Assembly (NCBI GenBank): GCA_031002005.1
Contig: CM061919.1
Coordinates: forward strand, 221,400,739-221,464,738
Length of the DNA stretch: 64,000 nt
DNA from: Vandiemenella viatica
Lineage: Eukaryota > Arthropoda > Insecta > Orthoptera > Morabidae
Direction of reading: 5' to 3'
The first letter of the stretch is position 1. Each line of letters begins with the position of its first letter. Position numbers and translations under genes: made by a program. The notes under the pieces were generated by a model that searched no databases, was not told where the DNA came from, and was given only the letters and a program-made list of their open reading frames with translations. This document shows positions 34,545-46,292 of the stretch, one piece after another.

Positions 34545-34790
34545 GTGAGGAAGACGGCGTAACGGATAGCGTTCTGGCCTCGCATTCGGGAGGACGGCGG
34601 TTCGAATCCCCGTCCGGGCATCCAGATTTGGGTTTTCCATGGTTTCCCCAAATCACTCCAGGTGAATGCCGGGATGCTTCCTTCAAAAGGCCATGGCCGA
34701 ATTCCTTCCCATTCCTTGCCCCCGTCCTTTCCCGTCTCTAAAGACCACGTTGTTAAAAAGGGACGTTCAACAGTTAAAAAAGGAAGACGG
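34545..34790 (+). mobile_element. tRNA-derived SINE (locust type)
   Basis: tRNA-like head with GTAACGGATAGCG in the A-box position and a perfect B box GGTTCGAATCC (34599-34609). The body TCCAGATTTGGGTTTTCC, GGTGAATGCCGGGATG is typical, and it ends in an A-rich region near 34785. RNA polymerase III would transcribe it. It is the best-preserved copy of its family in the window. Confidence 0.88.
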
Positions 34791-35616
34791 CAGAGGCAGC
34801 CGTCGAAGTATGGTCTTCCTACAACACAATTCGTCGATACACCCGTGAAAATTTCATTATAACATTTTTTTACCTTTAGTCGAAATAATAACAAGGAGGG
34901 ATTAATCGAAAGCCTGAGCGGCACATGTAAGCAGGTGTCTTTCGTCAAAGAAACGCATTGAGGCAGCGGACAAAACAACAATAAGTCAAAGGATATACAA
35001 TTTCCTTTTGATAGCTGTTAAATAAATATGTACGCGATCGTTAAAATTACGATAACATTAGTTTCATATCAACGAATAAACAAATTTTCAGCCGCAAATT
35101 AGGAAATTGTCACAATTACTTTATCTGCAAATACAGAAAATGGGAATAATGAAACCTCGAATAAAAAGCTGTAACCGTGTAGTTCAGATAACGTGTGCGG
35201 CACTTACAAAATAATTATATAGTTAGAAAATCGTACTAAATACGCACCATAACTCAAATTACAGAAATGTGTACTCGAATCAAACGTAAGTTTTGATGAA
35301 TACGTAAAAGTGTATTTATTTACTTAGGAATGACGAAGGTTGACAAAAACAAACGCTTGTTCACATGAGTCAAATGCCAACTGGAAGGGTAAAGGCAAAC
35401 AGTGCAAATTATCCGACAGAGACCGAGTGGGACAGCGTTTCACGCAGACTGACACGCGTTTCCGCCGGATTTTGCGGATCCGCTCAATTTTGTGCGGGAT
35501 CCGCCAGACTGTCTAATTATGCGGGATCCCGCTTTGATGGATTGCAATCCCTAGTCGTGACTGTGCTAGATTATTATTATAATCTTTTAATTCCACAACC
35601 TGTGTGACATATTAAC

Positions 35617-35840
35617 AGTTTTTTTTAATTGGACAGGTGAACTGTTGTCAGAAAAAATTAAGTGCTAACATAGCACCCAAATTCAAATACTGCCCAGTTA
35701 CATCAGTAGATGTTGAACGGTCCTTGTCCACATATAAAAATATTTTGAATGATCGAAGAGACTGTCTAACTACCAAACATTTGGAACAGTACCTGATTGC
35801 TAACGTTTACAAAAGTAACGAGATGTTTAATAATGGTTAA
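35617..35840 (+). pseudogene. CGGBP1-type hAT transposase, C-terminal dimerisation block
   Basis: FKYCPVTSVDVERSLSTYKN, ILNDRRDCLTTKHLEQYL: the hAT dimerisation domain ending in a natural-looking stop at 35838-35840. It belongs with 30195-31221, from which it is separated by ~4.4 kb of later insertions. Confidence 0.8.
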
Positions 35841-35984
35841 TTATCGAATTTATCAAAATATGTAATTCAACTACTTACTTAAAGTATGGTGATTTTGAAA
35901 TAAAAACTAAAAATTAATATTTTTCATTATTAATGTTACATATTTCTAACTTTTTATTTTTCATATAATCCAGTCTGTAGTAAT

Positions 35985-36113
35985 AACATTTCAGAACCTT
36001 TCTTGTTAAGATTACTACCAGAAGTTAGGTTGTTTGCAGATGATATAATGCTTTATAAGAGGATCAAAACTATAGAAGACTGAACAGCTGCAAGGTGATC
36101 TAGACGGGATATC
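35985..36113 (+). pseudogene. non-LTR RT fragment, FADD box, left of a Tc1-like insertion
   Basis: RLFADDIMLYKRIKTIED in one frame, followed by LQGDLDGIS in a shifted frame. Matches the RT of the 14-18 kb element (FADDRMLYERIK). It continues at 37488 beyond the Tc1-like element. Confidence 0.75.
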
Positions 36114-36115
36114 TA

Positions 36116-37485
36116 CACTCCTGGAAATTGAAATAAGAACACCGTGAATTCATTGTCCCAGGAATGGGAAACTTTATATACACATTCCTGGGGTCAGATA
36201 CAACACATGATCACACAGACAGAACCATAGGCACATAGACACAGGCAACAGAGCATGCACAATGTCGGCACTAGTACCGTGTATATCCTCCTTTCGCAGC
36301 AATGCAGGCTGCAATTCTCCCATGGAGACGATCGTAGAGGTGCTGGATGTAGTCCTGTGGAACGGCATGCCAAGCCATTTCCACCTGGCGCCTCAGCTGG
36401 ACCAGCGTTCGTGCTGGACGTGCAGACCGCGTGAGACGACGTTTCATCCAGTCCCAAACATGCTCAATGGGGGACAGATCCGGAGATCTCGCTGGCCAGG
36501 GAAGTTGACTTACACCTTCTACAGCACGTTGGGTGGCACGGGATACATGTGGACTTGCATTGTCCTGTTGGAACAGCATGTTCCCTTACCGGTCTAGGAA
36601 TGGTAGAACGATGGGTTCGATGACGGTTTGAATGTACCGTGCACTGTTCAGTGTCCCCTCGACGATCACCAGAGGTGTACGGCCAGTGTAGGAGATCGCT
36701 CCCCACACCATGAAGCCGGGTGTTGGCCCTGTGTACCTCGGTCGTATGCAGTCCTGATTGTGGCGCTCACCTGCACGGCGCCAAACACGCATACGACCAT
36801 CATTGGCACCAAGGCAGAAGCGACTCTCATCACTGAAGACGACACGTCTCCATTCATCCCTCCATACACGCCTGTCGCGACACCACTGGAGGCGGGCTGC
36901 ACGATGTTGGTGCGTGAGTGGAAGACGACCTAACGGTGCGCGGGACCGTAGCCCAGCTTCATGGAGACGGTTGCGAATGGTCCTCTCTGATACCCCAGGA
37001 GCAACAGTGTCCCTAATTTGCCGGGAAGTGGCGGTGCGGTCCCCTACGGCACTGCGTAGGATGCGACGGTCTTGGCGTGCGTCCGTGCGTCGCTGCTGTC
37101 CGGACCCAGGTCGACGGGCACGTGCACCTTCCGCCGACCACTGGCGACAACATCGATGTACTGTGGAGACCTCGCGCCCCACATGTTGAGCAATTCGGCG
37201 GTACGTCCAACCGGCCTCCCGCATGCCCACTATACGCCCTCGCTCAAAGTCCGTCAACTGCACATACGGCTCCGTATGCCACGGCAAACTGTCTGACACT
37301 GACTGCGGCGGTGCCCAACCGCTGCGCAGCTAGCGCCCTTCGACGGCCAACACTGCTGTTCCTGGTGTGTCCGCTGTGCCGTGCGTTTGATCATTGCTTG
37401 TACAGCCCTCTCGTAGTGTCCGGAGCAAGTATGGTGGGTCTTACACACCGGCGTCAATGTGTTCTTATTTCAATTTCCAGGAGTG
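36116..37485 (-). mobile_element. Tc1-like transposon inserted in a non-LTR RT
   Basis: Terminal repeats of 27 identical bases starting CACTCCTGGAAATTGAAATA, flanked by TA (36114-36115 and 37486-37487). 1370 bp. It belongs, from memory, to a family abundant in locust genomes. Confidence 0.92.
36271..37299 (-). pseudogene. Tc1-like transposase with one internal stop and no ATG
   Basis: HTH_Tnp_Tc3-like head: FERGRIVGMREAGWTYRRIA and TVHRCCRQW; GRP-like linker (RRPGSGQQ); FSDESRFCLGA (first D), PTPGFMVWGAISY, FQQDNASPH (second D), ARSPDLSPIEHVWDWM (E), and the GGYTRY C-terminus. One in-frame TAA (36588-36586) sits between FLDR and the GNMLFQQD stretch, where relatives carry a glutamine. Upstream of YVQLTDFERG the frame is open but lacks ATG, consistent with a small deletion at the N-terminus. 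Otherwise uninterrupted, so recently active. Confidence 0.88.
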
Positions 37486-37487
37486 TA

Positions 37488-38010
37488 GCTGGGTAGGTCA
37501 ACTATGGGATGAAGATAAATGAAAAGAAGAGTCAGCTTATTAGCTACACAGATAAAAAAAACTAAAAAATGATTACGGTTATGACCGTATTATATGTATT
37601 ACTGCAGAACACAATCAGCAACTGATATGATAAAAGAGCTGGAATGGGATTCATTGGAAGACAGACGGAGGGTGAAGAGAGTAATTGGAGTGTACATGGC
37701 GTATATTGGTGATGAGGCGTGGAAAGATATTGGTGTAAGAATTAAAAGTAATGCATGACCACAAATTGGCACCCTGTTTCAGGCATAAGGCTGTGGGAAG
37801 CTTTTCTTTTATAGGTAAGGGAGTCAGTGACTACTATAAGTTACCAAATGAATTGATAAAAAAATTTACCAAAAACGCTAAAAGAATTTAAAGTTGAAAT
37901 TAGTAGAGGGAAAATAAATGGGGAAAATGGTGTGTAGGTAAATTGTCACCAGAGCAAGCACTCAATTAAATTAAATTCAATCAGTATCATTTGTGTGATT
38001 TTTACTTTAA
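37488..38010 (+). pseudogene. non-LTR RT fragment, right of the Tc1-like insertion
   Basis: Continues the RT after the insertion: WVGQL, MKINEKKSQLIS in shifted frame, GDEAWKDIGVRIKS and YYKLPNELIKKFTKNAKR near the end. Several indels. Confidence 0.65.
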
Positions 38011-38503
38011 CAATAACTTGTGTGAATTGTCTCAAGATATCTTCAATTTGTATGGCGGAATATTTGAAAACACTCCATGATCAATAAAAGAACACTGCGA
38101 AAAAGGCGTTTTGCCAGATATTTAACGGACCTAGACTTGACTACACTGCCTTGGTGTGAAACCAGCCTATAGGAGCTTACTCGCCTCCATGTCTCACGTC
38201 GGTGTGGACCACTATGGTATCCGGCATCTGAAGGTACCTACAATGGCGTAGAATGGTCCGCAAGTATTTGACGTTTTGGGCTATGCTATCGTTTCCGTTG
38301 TCTTCAATAAACCTACGCAGACTGAGCCGGATCGGAAGTCGGAAATTCCGACGGACATGGTCAAAGGAAGCAGTCAATCCCTTCCGCCTGATGACTTCAT
38401 TGGAATTTTCCCAAAAGTGACCGCGTTCACCTCTAACGACAGTAATGAAACCTGTGTTGTTCCTCTTTTACTCAACAGCAAGCTATTCTAAAAATTTCTC
38501 ATC

Positions 38504-38683
38504 ATGGATTCGGCGGTGTTGACAGTAACTGTGCAAGTGTATGAAGAACTTGAAAACTTGACACTTATAAACCATCCAAATTTCAAAAAAATGCTTCAGT
38601 GCTTTAATTCTTTTATGAATGACGAGACGAGTAATTTTCAAGAAAAAGATCCAAAAGACTCTTCTACAAAAAGTGACGCATAA
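38504..38683 (+). CDS. small unrecognised open frame (59 codons)
   Basis: Starts MDSAVLTVTVQVYEELENL and ends KDSSTKSDA before a TAA. Acidic, no cysteines beyond one, no membrane segment. Just upstream, 38276-38491 holds another short frame in the same direction. Nothing matches a family I know; it could be a remnant of the second gene of the Harbinger fragment next door or chance. Confidence 0.2.
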   Translation: MDSAVLTVTVQVYEELENLTLINHPNFKKMLQCFNSFMNDETSNFQEKDPKDSSTKSDA

Positions 38684-39036
38684 CATTCACTATTCCCCAG
38701 TTCCATTAAGTACAGTAGTAGGGAGAGAATTTCAGGGACTGCAGGATCAGTTATGGATAAGTATCTGTAGACAAAGGATTTAAAATAACAACAATAATAT
38801 GACTCGAATTGTAAACAAATTTCCAATCGTATTAAGATATAATTATTCAAAATGGAAAAGAGAATATTAAATGGATTCATCAAACTCGAATATTTGTTTT
38901 ATTTGCTACAGCCCTGACCACCATCAAGTCTTTATCCTAACCCCTGAGTTGAAAGCTATTTTGCCGTCATAAAAGTAGTATATTTTAAAATAAAGAAACT
39001 CATTAATGGTACAAAAGTTTCTAATTTATTGCATAC
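38684..39036. other. unrecognised spacer
   Basis: AT-rich; nothing supportable. Confidence 0.3.
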
Positions 39037-39360
39037 CTACCGAAAGAACAATGCTAGTTTTTGTCGAGGTTCAATTGGAAGTTGGTATTTAGTACTTTGT
39101 TTTGTTAAATATTGCCGCAGGATATTTAGAAGTTCTGAAATCTTGGCGTATGTCAAACGAACATAATGAAAAATCTTGATTTCATTTTTGAACAAATCAG
39201 GAATCAACATATGATACTCTCCGTAATTCAATCTCTTCTTATTGATTTAGTAAACTTAGATTTTACGTTTTCGTCCATGTTTTTGTTCATCATTTTCTGG
39301 TAGTAAATGACGCAACTAAAACTTCTTCCTCGATATTCATTACCATTCACGATAAATAAT
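39037..39360 (-). pseudogene. second Harbinger-type transposase fragment (N-terminal region)
   Basis: Minus strand NKKRLNYGEYHMLIPDLF, RLTYAKISELLNILRQYLT and YQLPIEPRQKLALFFR: the conserved N-terminal block of HARBI1-like transposases (GEYHTL.PDL..D...F..YFRM). A frameshift and stops lie upstream; the catalytic part is absent. Different family from the 2.2-5.2 kb element. Confidence 0.7.
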
Positions 39361-39469
39361 TAAAGACCGTTCATAATGATGAAACCCTATGAACAAGCGG
39401 AAAATGGGAATTCTGGGAACGGTATAAGGCATGTGGGAATTGCCAATGCTCCAAATCTTGTGTGCGCAA

Positions 39470-39471
<2 letters not shown>

Positions 39472-39511
<40 letters not shown>
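39472..39511. repeat. (AT)n microsatellite
   Basis: About 20 consecutive AT dinucleotides. Confidence 0.95.
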
Positions 39512-39514
<3 letters not shown>

Positions 39515-41689
39515 TATATAACAGTTTCTTGCGGTCGGTCCGATGCCGTAAGGTGAGCGCCTACATTAATATAGGGTTATATGAATTGATTCTAGATCAC
39601 CTAGCTGTGGTTGGGTTGGCTGCCAGGGTAAGAGATGTGTTGGTGCACTGGGGTAATCACCATATTGTGTACCAAATTCATGGATTGAACAAACTCTTGT
39701 ATTGCGTATGTACTGAGGTTTACCGAGTTACAAGCTGATTAAGGGACAGCTGCAGCGTAAAACACTTTTAATACGTTTCCCACTAAAGACAGACATTTAT
39801 ACCCTATCAGACTTTCTTATATTGCAAACTGTCCTCATGAAATCTTCCACAAATTATGTATGCCTCTAGCCTGCCCATTTTTATATGGTTACTTTAGTTA
39901 TAAAGATACTGTTAGCTACATATTTTATCTCAGACACTGAAACTAGTCCAGACAATGAACACACAAATTAAAAATAATGCTGGCACAAGTTATGTCGAAG
40001 CCACTGCCGCAAGTCATTTGGACACAGAATATGTCGTAGGAGATGTAAGTTTATCAGAATGATTTAGAAATGAGCTCATACATGTTCAATCGCAAATGTA
40101 TTTACAAATTACCAAATTTTAGTCGTATCTACAAGTTTTATGACAAATTAACAAAGTTTGATTCATAACATCATACACAGCTTGTTAACTGAAGCATTAT
40201 TTTATTCAGAATTGTCGTATGATACCAGCTGTAACTCTAGGCATGGACACGACTAATTAGGGTGAAAGTAGATCAGTGGCACAGTCGACGACTGCATCGG
40301 CACATAGTTTAGATTAAAGTAATTCTTCATAGAGCCCATCTATCGTGCAATTTCGTTGGCTCACTCTACTGGCGCAAGCTCAATCTCACTGCGCCGAAGG
40401 CTGAGCCGACCGGACTAGCAGTCGCCAGAGTTTTTACGACAAAATCGAGGTTGTGATCGTTTTTTAAATAGTTAATCAACTGAAAAGAAATAAATTGTCA
40501 TAATACTTCAATTTAGTTACTAAAATATAGTAAATACAGTTAAAATATAGTAAGTCCTCCTCCTTGTTATTTTCCAGTCACTACGGTTACAGTACTCAGC
40601 CATCTTTAGGCATTTACACTTGACACCAGAATCAAGATTAAGACTATTGAAAGTAAAAACGTGGATGATTTTTTTTTTAATTACGTTAAAAAGTTCGTAT
40701 TTTAGCCAACCTTTCTTGAAGTTTGACCCTAAAAACATGAAATATTTTAGACTGGTGACCACATACAAACACGGTCATGGGCTTCCACTGGTAACATATA
40801 TTAGCTTGTACATCAACTGTTTTTACTAGAGGCTACCAGGAATTTCAGCACGGCTTTAACAACTTGTTTCTTTATGAATCCCATAAAACATACTTTCTTA
40901 TGCCCACTGTAATTGATCATTGTCTAACAGGCGTAAAAGAGTTCACTCGCCCAATATCATCATGTCCCACGTCTCGCAGACACCTTAATGGTTGTCGTAG
41001 CCGTCCATTTGGAAATACATTTATTATAAAATATATATTATAGTCTCTTCCAGTTCATTTTCAATTTATATGAAAAACAATCATGCAACACACTTGCATC
41101 CCGCACGCTTCTCCTCGTTCATCACGATATCCACGTCTGCTTCCATTACCTCTATCGCTTCTTTCCGTTATATATACAGACACCAGCAATGGCTAACGTA
41201 AGCAATCCGCTCGAGAAGCACGTCCGGCTTACCTTTGAGGCATTGTCACCCATCTGAGTTTCGGCAGTGAGCATGGATTTTAGGATTCTTTGGGATCTAC
41301 TTTGTTTTCCCATATGCTTTCACAATAATTTTGAGCACGTTTAGAGCTCATATATTTACCAACATTTTGGCCAGACTAACCGTTTTCGCAACTTCACACA
41401 TGATTATTCACATTACTGTCAGCCAAAACTGTACCTAGGGGGGACGGAAAGGATAAACTGGGGTACTTGGCCAGGGATTTTGTTTATATTGTTGGCTGCT
41501 TGTTTACGACTTGTATTTCCTCGAAGCACGTGGCGAGCAAACTTTCAAATTGGTTATCTTCTTTAATAAAATTTTCTGACCATCGAAATACTACTTTAAA
41601 ATGCTTGTTTTTGACTGTAATACCTGTGAAAATGTTATTAACGTTTCCTATCCGATTTAATGTCGTGCCTTCGCTGTGATCCAGACTAC
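39512..41689. other. unrecognised non-coding stretch
   Basis: No gene seen. Related GTTCACTCGCCCAATATC / GCTTACTCGCCTCCATG words near 40935 and 38180, each followed by a TCCCACGTCTC / TCTCACGTCGG word, hint at two copies of one old repeat. Confidence 0.35.
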
Positions 41690-41699
41690 CCTCTTGTCC

Positions 41700-41963
41700 G
41701 TCCAAGACAACCAGACTCCTCTGAATACGTGTATCCTCTTCTGGACCGCCCGCGGAATGAAACGCAAAAATGCATAATTGGCGGCGTTTATGCAACAGCA
41801 GAGACTCTGTATTGCTCTCATAAACGAGACACATCTGGGCGCAAAAGATAACTTTCACATGAGCCAATACCGTGTACCCCGTACTGATTGGCAGAACGGC
41901 GCACGGGGTTTGAGGGTGGCCGTGATTATACACACGGACATAAAGCAATCAAACGCTAGCTAG
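41700..41963 (+). pseudogene. Jockey-type endonuclease N-terminal fragment
   Basis: Reads ILFWTARGMKRKNA in one frame, then ALINETHLGAKDNFHMSQYR in another, i.e. the FWNARGI..K..EL and NETHL (catalytic E) motifs of the endonuclease of Jockey-like elements. It breaks off after the first third of the domain. Confidence 0.7.
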
Positions 41964-42358
41964 AGAGGATCGAAGTAGGGATGTAACGGAGCTCCGCATC
42001 CACAAGGGCGGAACTTTCGCGTCAAACCCTACATATTTATTGCGGATGTTTCGTTTACATTGCAATATAGATTATTCTTTTCTCTTTATACGAGAGTTGA
42101 GTGTGAACTTTGTTGTGGTAGCTAAAACAATTTTCAATTAAAGATTTTTGGAGTCTGAAATAATTTTAGGCAGCATTTCTGTGATCCGATACCAGTTTAA
42201 ATTCAACAATTTTGAAGAATATAGTGAATGATCTTTGGTAGTGACTTTTTATTTCTTATGAATCACTTTATAATCAATATCTCTTGTGGTTTTATAAAGC
42301 AAACAGACAACCTAATTGGTGACCGATTTATGACCGATACACAAACAGAAATAAGTAC

Positions 42359-42550
42359 CAGGGCCGGATTAAGACAGCGCAGGGCCCGTAGCAAATGTGA
42401 AGAAGAGGCCCTATATTTTTGCCGTCCGGGAGAAATTGTAGTGCTAAAAATAATAATAATAATAACGTCGCCTATCTAGCCTAGGCTCCCCTAGGAGGCG
42501 CGAGGCCCGTAGCATTTGCTACCTCCTGCTACGTGGTTAATCTGGTATTG
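42359..42550. mobile_element. hAT-type MITE, 192 bp, perfect 8-bp duplication
   Basis: ATAAGTAC flanks both sides (42351-42358 and 42551-42558). The ends CAGGGCCGGATTAAG and, inverted, CAATACCAGATTAACC are imperfect inverted repeats, with GTAGCAAATG and its complement further in. Interior AATAAT run. Non-coding. Confidence 0.8.
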
Positions 42551-42559
42551 ATAAGTACC

Positions 42560-43279
42560 AGTTTAACAAATTGCATCCTTGGTTACAGCTAATTACAAGC
42601 AACATTTTCTCATTACAGCCTCTGCTCCAGGGCTCTCAACACTGCACTATGTTGCAGCTCAAACTGCTTCAGCTGTCATTTAGCAATTAAATAAATATGT
42701 AACAAACAGGGTTGGTCCTGCCGTAGGGCCAATAAAGCAGCTGTTTCAAGTGCCGGAGCACAGGTACTCCAAAATTCATAGAAAGATTTTGGATCTCTAT
42801 TTTTGCTGATTACTATTTTGGGTAATACATTTCTGCTTGTGAAAACTGCAACACCCAAAAGGAATGGTCTTGAATCTTTTCAAAATCAAAGGATGTGTAA
42901 AACAGTGGAACTATAAGTGAGTAAGATTGAAGAGAAAAGACCCGGCAGTGCTCTTTTGTTTTACCACACTAATTCGGTGAAGATCACTTATGAAAGTTTT
43001 ATGGTTAAACCATTGGGTGGAATATTTAAAGAAAGGCAAGACTGAAGAAACAGTATGTGGGAGTTTAGTCTGACAAGATGCGAGGCATGGAAATGGTAGC
43101 GGGACAGATAGATATCTGAAAGTGACATGTTGGGAGAAATGGGTGAGGATTGTGAAGACTAACATACATCTTTTATTATCTTGATTGCACCCTCCTTTAA
43201 TGGCATTTCAAGTGTTTTTTCATTAATTATTATTATTTTTTTCATTCATTAATTGTCATTTCACCCAACCATGTATCTC
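42560..43279. other. unrecognised spacer
   Basis: No coding signal or element end that I can support. Confidence 0.3.
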
Positions 43280-43569
43280 ACTCAGTAAGTTAGTAGATTC
43301 ACAATCCTCACCAGTTTCTCCCAACACCACCTGTCTCAAAAGCCCCGGCACCTCCCTCAGTAAAACCACAACAGTCAATGATTAATCTTTCCTCCACTCC
43401 CCTGTTAGAACCACAGATATCAGTTGTATCCAAGGGACTCCCCTTCTCTCCAACCCCCCAAGTTTGATCATGCTGCTTTGGTCCGGGACTCGTTAGCATT
43501 CTGCCACTCTTTGTGTTGGTGATATTTTGCCACCACAGGAGTAAACAACATACAGCAGAATGAAATAGA

Positions 43570-44961
43570 GTCCAGCTTGCAACAATTTAAACCTTCATTT
43601 CCACTGGATCCACCCCAACTCCCACAAAACCATCCACTTATTCTGTTCCAAGAATTCCTTACCTCCACTCTGTCTTCAGCCTCTTTCCTAAAGTCCATTC
43701 CACACTTCAAGAATCTCAACTACATGGAAACTTGAGCCATGAGGTAACTATCCAGAAACTGTATCATCATCATCCTCCCTGCTGATAATGGCTCAACCAC
43801 AGTAGTGATGGACCACAATCACTATGAGGCTGAGGCAACTGTCAGACACGAAAACCTATCTGCCACACCTTACAGATCCCACCACCTCCATCTGTCAGGA
43901 AATAAAAACATTCCTGGACTTGCAGGGCCGCTTAAAGGGTCTCTCTCCCCAATCTATCTCCCTCCTAACTCTCCAGAATCCCCTTACACCCACCCTGTAC
44001 CTCCTTCTCAAGATCCACAAGGTTGGAAATCCGGGGCGACCTATAGTTGCAGCATATGGGTCACCCACCGAATGGATTTCAGCCTTGGTGGACCAGCATC
44101 TCCAACCCTTTGTACAGAGTCTTCCCTCCTGTGTCAAAGATACCCCACACTTCCTTGAATGTCTAGCCACAGTCCACACACCTCTACCTCCAAACTCCTT
44201 CCTAGTATCCATCTCCCTCTATACCAACATTCCACACTGTCAGGGTCTCCGTGCCCTGGAACACTTCCTAGATCTGCGACCCCCTCACAGCCATCCTAGT
44301 ACATATTTCCTTTCATCCTTGGTTCACCTAATCCTCTCCAAAAACTTCTTCACCTTCAATTCCACAGCACATCACCAGATCTGTGGTACTGCTATAGGCA
44401 CCCGCATGGCCCCTTCCTATGCCAACTTGTTCCTTGGTCGTCTGAGGAACGTTTCTTAAATCTACTGTGTGGTTCAGATACATAGATGATATATTTATGA
44501 TCTGGACCCACAGTGAAAATCAACTAGAATTCCTTCATTCCCTTAACAATAGCCATTTCATTAATTTCACCTGGATTTACTCCCACACAAACATCACATT
44601 CCTCAATGTGGACATCACGCTCAGGCAGGGTGCCCTTCACACCTCCGTCCACATCGGACCAACTAATCTACAGCAATATCTACATTTTGACAGTTGCCAC
44701 CCACTCCATAACAAACATTCCCTCCTCTACAGCTTTGCTATCCATGGCAAACTTATCTGCTCTGATGCTGAATCCCTCTCCCAGTATTCCCAGAACCTAT
44801 CCCAAGCACTTATTTCTCACTCCTACCCAGCAGGTCTTGTACATAAGCAAATCATGCGTGCAATCGCCCACTCCCCACATAACCACTACCACCCGGCACC
44901 TCTAAAATCCAACCATAGCCCTGACTCAGTCACCCAGTTCTTGCCTGGCCTCGAATCCTAA
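43570..44961 (+). pseudogene. Penelope-type reverse transcriptase
   Basis: N-terminal block (about 43690-43830): SIPHFKNLNYMET, VVMDHNHYEAEA. Core: LYLLLKIHKVGNPGRPIVAA, SLYTNIPHCQGLRALEHFL (first catalytic D replaced; worn SLDVSSLYTNIPH), GTAIGTRMAPSYANLFLG, then WFRYIDDIFMIWTH (YIDD catalytic pair) after two frameshifts at about 44445-44470, and FLNVDITLRQGALHTSVH. These are the hallmark motifs of the Penelope RT, which is closer to telomerase than to non-LTR RTs. Confidence 0.9.
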
Positions 44962-45074
44962 AGGGGCAGAAATGTGCACTCTCTTGCCAAAAATTCTACT
45001 AGCTGTCTCCCATACATGTTTCAGCAGACCACCTAACCTCAAAAACATCTTGGTTCACAAATACCCTCCCATCT

Positions 45075-45503
45075 GACTCCCCAAAAAAACCTCATGGATT
45101 TTTTCCTTGTAATAGATCTCACTGCAAAACCTGCAACATGCATCCTCCCACTACTACGTATTGCAACCCTGTCACAGGAAAAAACTTCCCCATCACTGGA
45201 CATGCCACATGCTCCACAACGCACATCATATGCCAGCTAACTTGCCGCCATTGCACTAGTTCCTATATAGGCCTGACCACACAACAACTTTTGACCAGAC
45301 AAACAGTCCACACTCACAATTTATATCTTCCAATACTAGAACATGCTAACCACCACAATTCCAACAACCTTAATGACTGTATCAGCGTGAGAGCAATCAG
45401 AGTTTTCCCCAAAACCACCAACACTTCAGAACATTGGAGATGGGAACTTGCATACCAAAACATCCTAGACACCAGACACCCACCTGGCCTCAACCACCGA
45501 TAA
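45075..45503 (+). pseudogene. Penelope GIY-YIG endonuclease domain
   Basis: CNRSHCKTC zinc-like motif at about 45108-45135, then TGHATCSTTHIICQLTCRHC, SSYIGLTTQQL (the YIG half of GIY-YIG), and the C-terminal ELAYQNILDTRHPPGLNHR. The endonuclease nicks the target site. A frameshift separates it from the RT. Confidence 0.8.
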
Positions 45504-45602
45504 AATTCCTTTCTTTGACACATTACTCATTATTATTAGTATTAGTATTATTGTAATTTAACTAGTTAAAACTTTAAAAAAAAAATTATCTGTCAATATT
45601 TA

Positions 45603-46292
45603 CAAGGGGTGATCAAATGAAAAGGTACGAAATGATGTAAAAACGTAACAGTTAAATATTTGTATATTCCGCCATGGGAGAATGTAGCGAGACATTTCCA
45701 GATGCGACTGCAGTCTCTGACTGGGATCAGAGCATGCACGGGCACCTGCATGCGCAGTAGAGAGCAGAGGCTCTTATCAAAAGCGGCATACAAATGATGC
45801 AGCAGTCCGTATGAGGACAGGATTCCTCGAGCATAGAAAAATCATTAACTCCGATGTGTACTGTGAGACACTCTGATGCGTACACTGGTCCATCAAGAAC
45901 AAAAGACCGGGGCTGCTCACAGAGGGTGTGGTTCTGCTCCATGATAACGCGCGCCCACAGGTCTCCAGAGTCACACACATGGAACTGGCCAAGTTCAAGT
46001 GGGAGACGTTTGACCATCCGCCCTACAGTCCGGACATGTCGCCCTGCGATATCCATGTGTTTGGTCCACTGAAGAAACACCTGAAAAGGAAGCGCTTCAA
46101 CTCGAATGACGTACTCAATGACGCTGTGAAGGACTGGGTCTCGTCACGGCCACAGGAATTCTGGGAACAAGGAATCCTGCGGTTTGTTCATCAGTGGGAT
46201 CGTTGTGCTCAGGCCTACGGTGTATATTTTTAATAAAGTCTACATTTGTACCCACCGTGTCGTTTCGTACCTTTTTATTTGATCACCCCTCG
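45603..46292 (+). mobile_element. mariner derivative with N-terminal deletion
   Basis: Ends CAAGGGGTGATCAAATGAA and, inverted, CGAGGGGTGATCAAATAAA, flanked by TA (45601-45602 and 46293-46294). 690 bp, about half the length of a full mariner. It sits in the 3' region of the Penelope element. Confidence 0.9.
45850..46233 (+). pseudogene. mariner transposase, C-terminal part
   Basis: INSDVYCETL, then VLLHDNARPQVSRVTHMEL (second D), HPPYSPDMSPCDIHVFGPLK (third D, DD34D class) and a normal end FVHQWDRCAQAYGVYF with TAA. The HTH and first catalytic D are missing, and a stop follows CETL. It cannot transpose by itself. Confidence 0.88.

Larger units (their letters stand above)
31994..35553. mobile_element. 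non-autonomous hAT-like element with perfect 8-bp duplication and GCGGGATCC subterminal motifs
   Basis: Ends TAAGGATTGCAATCC (31994) and, inverted, TAGGGATTGCAATCC (to 35553). GTCGTGAC flanks both (31986-31993 and 35554-35561). Just inside each end are repeats of GCGGGATCC (left about 32025-32075, right about 35490-35535). No transposase recognised. It contains a Helitron-like element (32298-34028) and a SINE (34545-34790). Confidence 0.88.

Noticed and set aside
34560..34612. tRNA-like A and B boxes (also at 22.4 and 48.4 kb)
   Set aside because: The surrounding sequence does not fold into a full cloverleaf by eye and continues into SINE bodies, so these are SINE promoters, not tRNA genes.
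36628..37496. Long plus-strand frames over the Tc1-like element
   Set aside because: The GC-rich antisense of the transposase gene gives spurious open frames; the minus strand has all family motifs.
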